DNA of 6,037 nucleotides from Deltaproteobacteria bacterium (GTDB lineage: Bacteria > Desulfobacterota > Desulfuromonadia > Geobacterales > Pseudopelobacteraceae): the NCBI GenBank assembly GCA_030654645.1, contig JAURXC010000208.1, forward strand, positions 1-6,037, read 5' to 3'. Under the pieces are notes generated by a model. It was given only the letters and a program-made list of their open reading frames with translations, did no database searches and was not told the DNA's origin. How positions within the stretch are numbered: the first letter of the stretch is position 1; every line of letters starts with the position of its first letter. This document shows, piece after piece, positions 5,562-6,037 of the stretch. The translations under genes were made by a program, and so were the position numbers.

Positions 5562-6037
5562 TCACTCCCCCGCATCCCGCAGCAGCTCCATCAGATCCTC
5601 CGCCGAAACCCGCGCCGACGTCTCCGTCCCCTCCAGCAGTGAATCGGCCAGATCGCGCTTCTGGTGGTGCAGGGCGACGATCTTCTCTTCGATGGTGTTG
5701 GCCGCCACCAGGCGGTAGACCGTGACCGGACGGTTCTGGCCGATGCGGTGGGCGCGGTCCGAGGCCTGGTCCTCCACGGCCGGATTCCACCAGGGGTCCA
5801 TGTGGATGACGTAATCGGCGGCGGTCAGGTTGAGGCCGACTCCCCCCGCCTTGAGGCTGATCAGGAACAGTTCCCCATCACCGGACTGGAAGGCCGCCAC
5901 CCGGACCTGGCGATCTTTCTGCGGAGTCGAGCCGTCCAGGTACTGATAGGCGATCCCGGCATTATCCAGGTCACGGCGCAGGATCGAGAGGTGATCGACG
6001 AACTGGCTGAACACCAGCGCCCGGTGCCCACCTTCGC
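5562..6037 (-). CDS. SWI2/SNF2-family helicase, C-terminal part (5' end beyond window)
   Basis: The last 157 residues of a DEAD/DEAH-box, SNF2-type ATPase. The frame is open to the right edge and reads EGGHRALVFSQF into the window, so the GTG near 6014 is an internal valine, not a start. Visible motifs of the second RecA-like domain are LVFSQF (motif IV), YLDGST, LISLKAGGVGLNLTAADYVI (motif V with the adjoining strand), DPWWNPAVEDQA, and DRAHRIGQ with the arginine finger (motif VI). The chain ends with a short acidic tail (SAEDLMELLRDAGE). Bacterial members are large ATP-driven DNA translocases, often over 1,000 residues with an N-terminal SWIM zinc finger. Neither that finger nor the Walker motifs can be checked here. 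The gene is followed by its own terminator and probably belongs to a transcription unit separate from the corrinoid operon. Confidence 0.93.
   Translation of the reverse strand, partial: EGGHRALVFSQFVDHLSILRRDLDNAGIAYQYLDGSTPQKDRQVRVAAFQSGDGELFLISLKAGGVGLNLTAADYVIHMDPWWNPAVEDQASDRAHRIGQNRPVTVYRLVAANTIEEKIVALHHQKRDLADSLLEGTETSARVSAEDLMELLRDAGE

Overview
The window looks like chromosomal DNA from a GC-rich Gram-negative bacterium. I favour a deltaproteobacterium (Geobacter/Pelobacter-like). The reasons are the style of the hybrid histidine kinase, a periplasmic solute-binding sensor with a signal peptide, and a corrinoid/UroD-family/DUF1638 gene set. The taxonomic call is inference only. All six recognisable protein-coding genes lie on the minus strand, so transcription runs from right to left, and both end genes are cut by the window edges.

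Right end (6037 to 5562): the C-terminal part of a SWI2/SNF2-type helicase, followed by a Rho-independent terminator at 5468-5431. A short non-coding region (5430-5260) then holds a sigma70-type promoter (TTGAGT, 16 nt, TATAAT), a leader of about 105 nt with a strong dyad, and a consensus AGGAGGT ribosome-binding site.

Centre and left (5259 to 1): a compact five-gene operon. The order is a corrinoid (B12-binding) protein, a uroporphyrinogen-decarboxylase/MtaA-family protein, a DUF1638 protein, a soluble GAF-PAS-histidine kinase-receiver hybrid kinase, and a periplasmic solute-binding sensor protein truncated by the window edge. Every one of the four junctions is a 4-nt stop/start overlap (ATGA, GTGA, ATGA, ATGA), which implies tight translational coupling and a joint function.

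How they may work together: the first three genes resemble a corrinoid methyl-transfer module, and the last two are signal-transduction proteins. The UroD-like protein lacks the His-X-Cys zinc motif that MtaA-type methyltransferases use to activate thiols; N237 and G239 stand at those positions, while the distal Cys322 remains. No substrate-specific methyltransferase (MtaB/MttB-like) and no corrinoid reductive activase lie in the window. The most interesting reading is that this is a corrinoid-linked sensing or signalling unit rather than a plain catabolic methyltransferase operon. That reading is a hypothesis.
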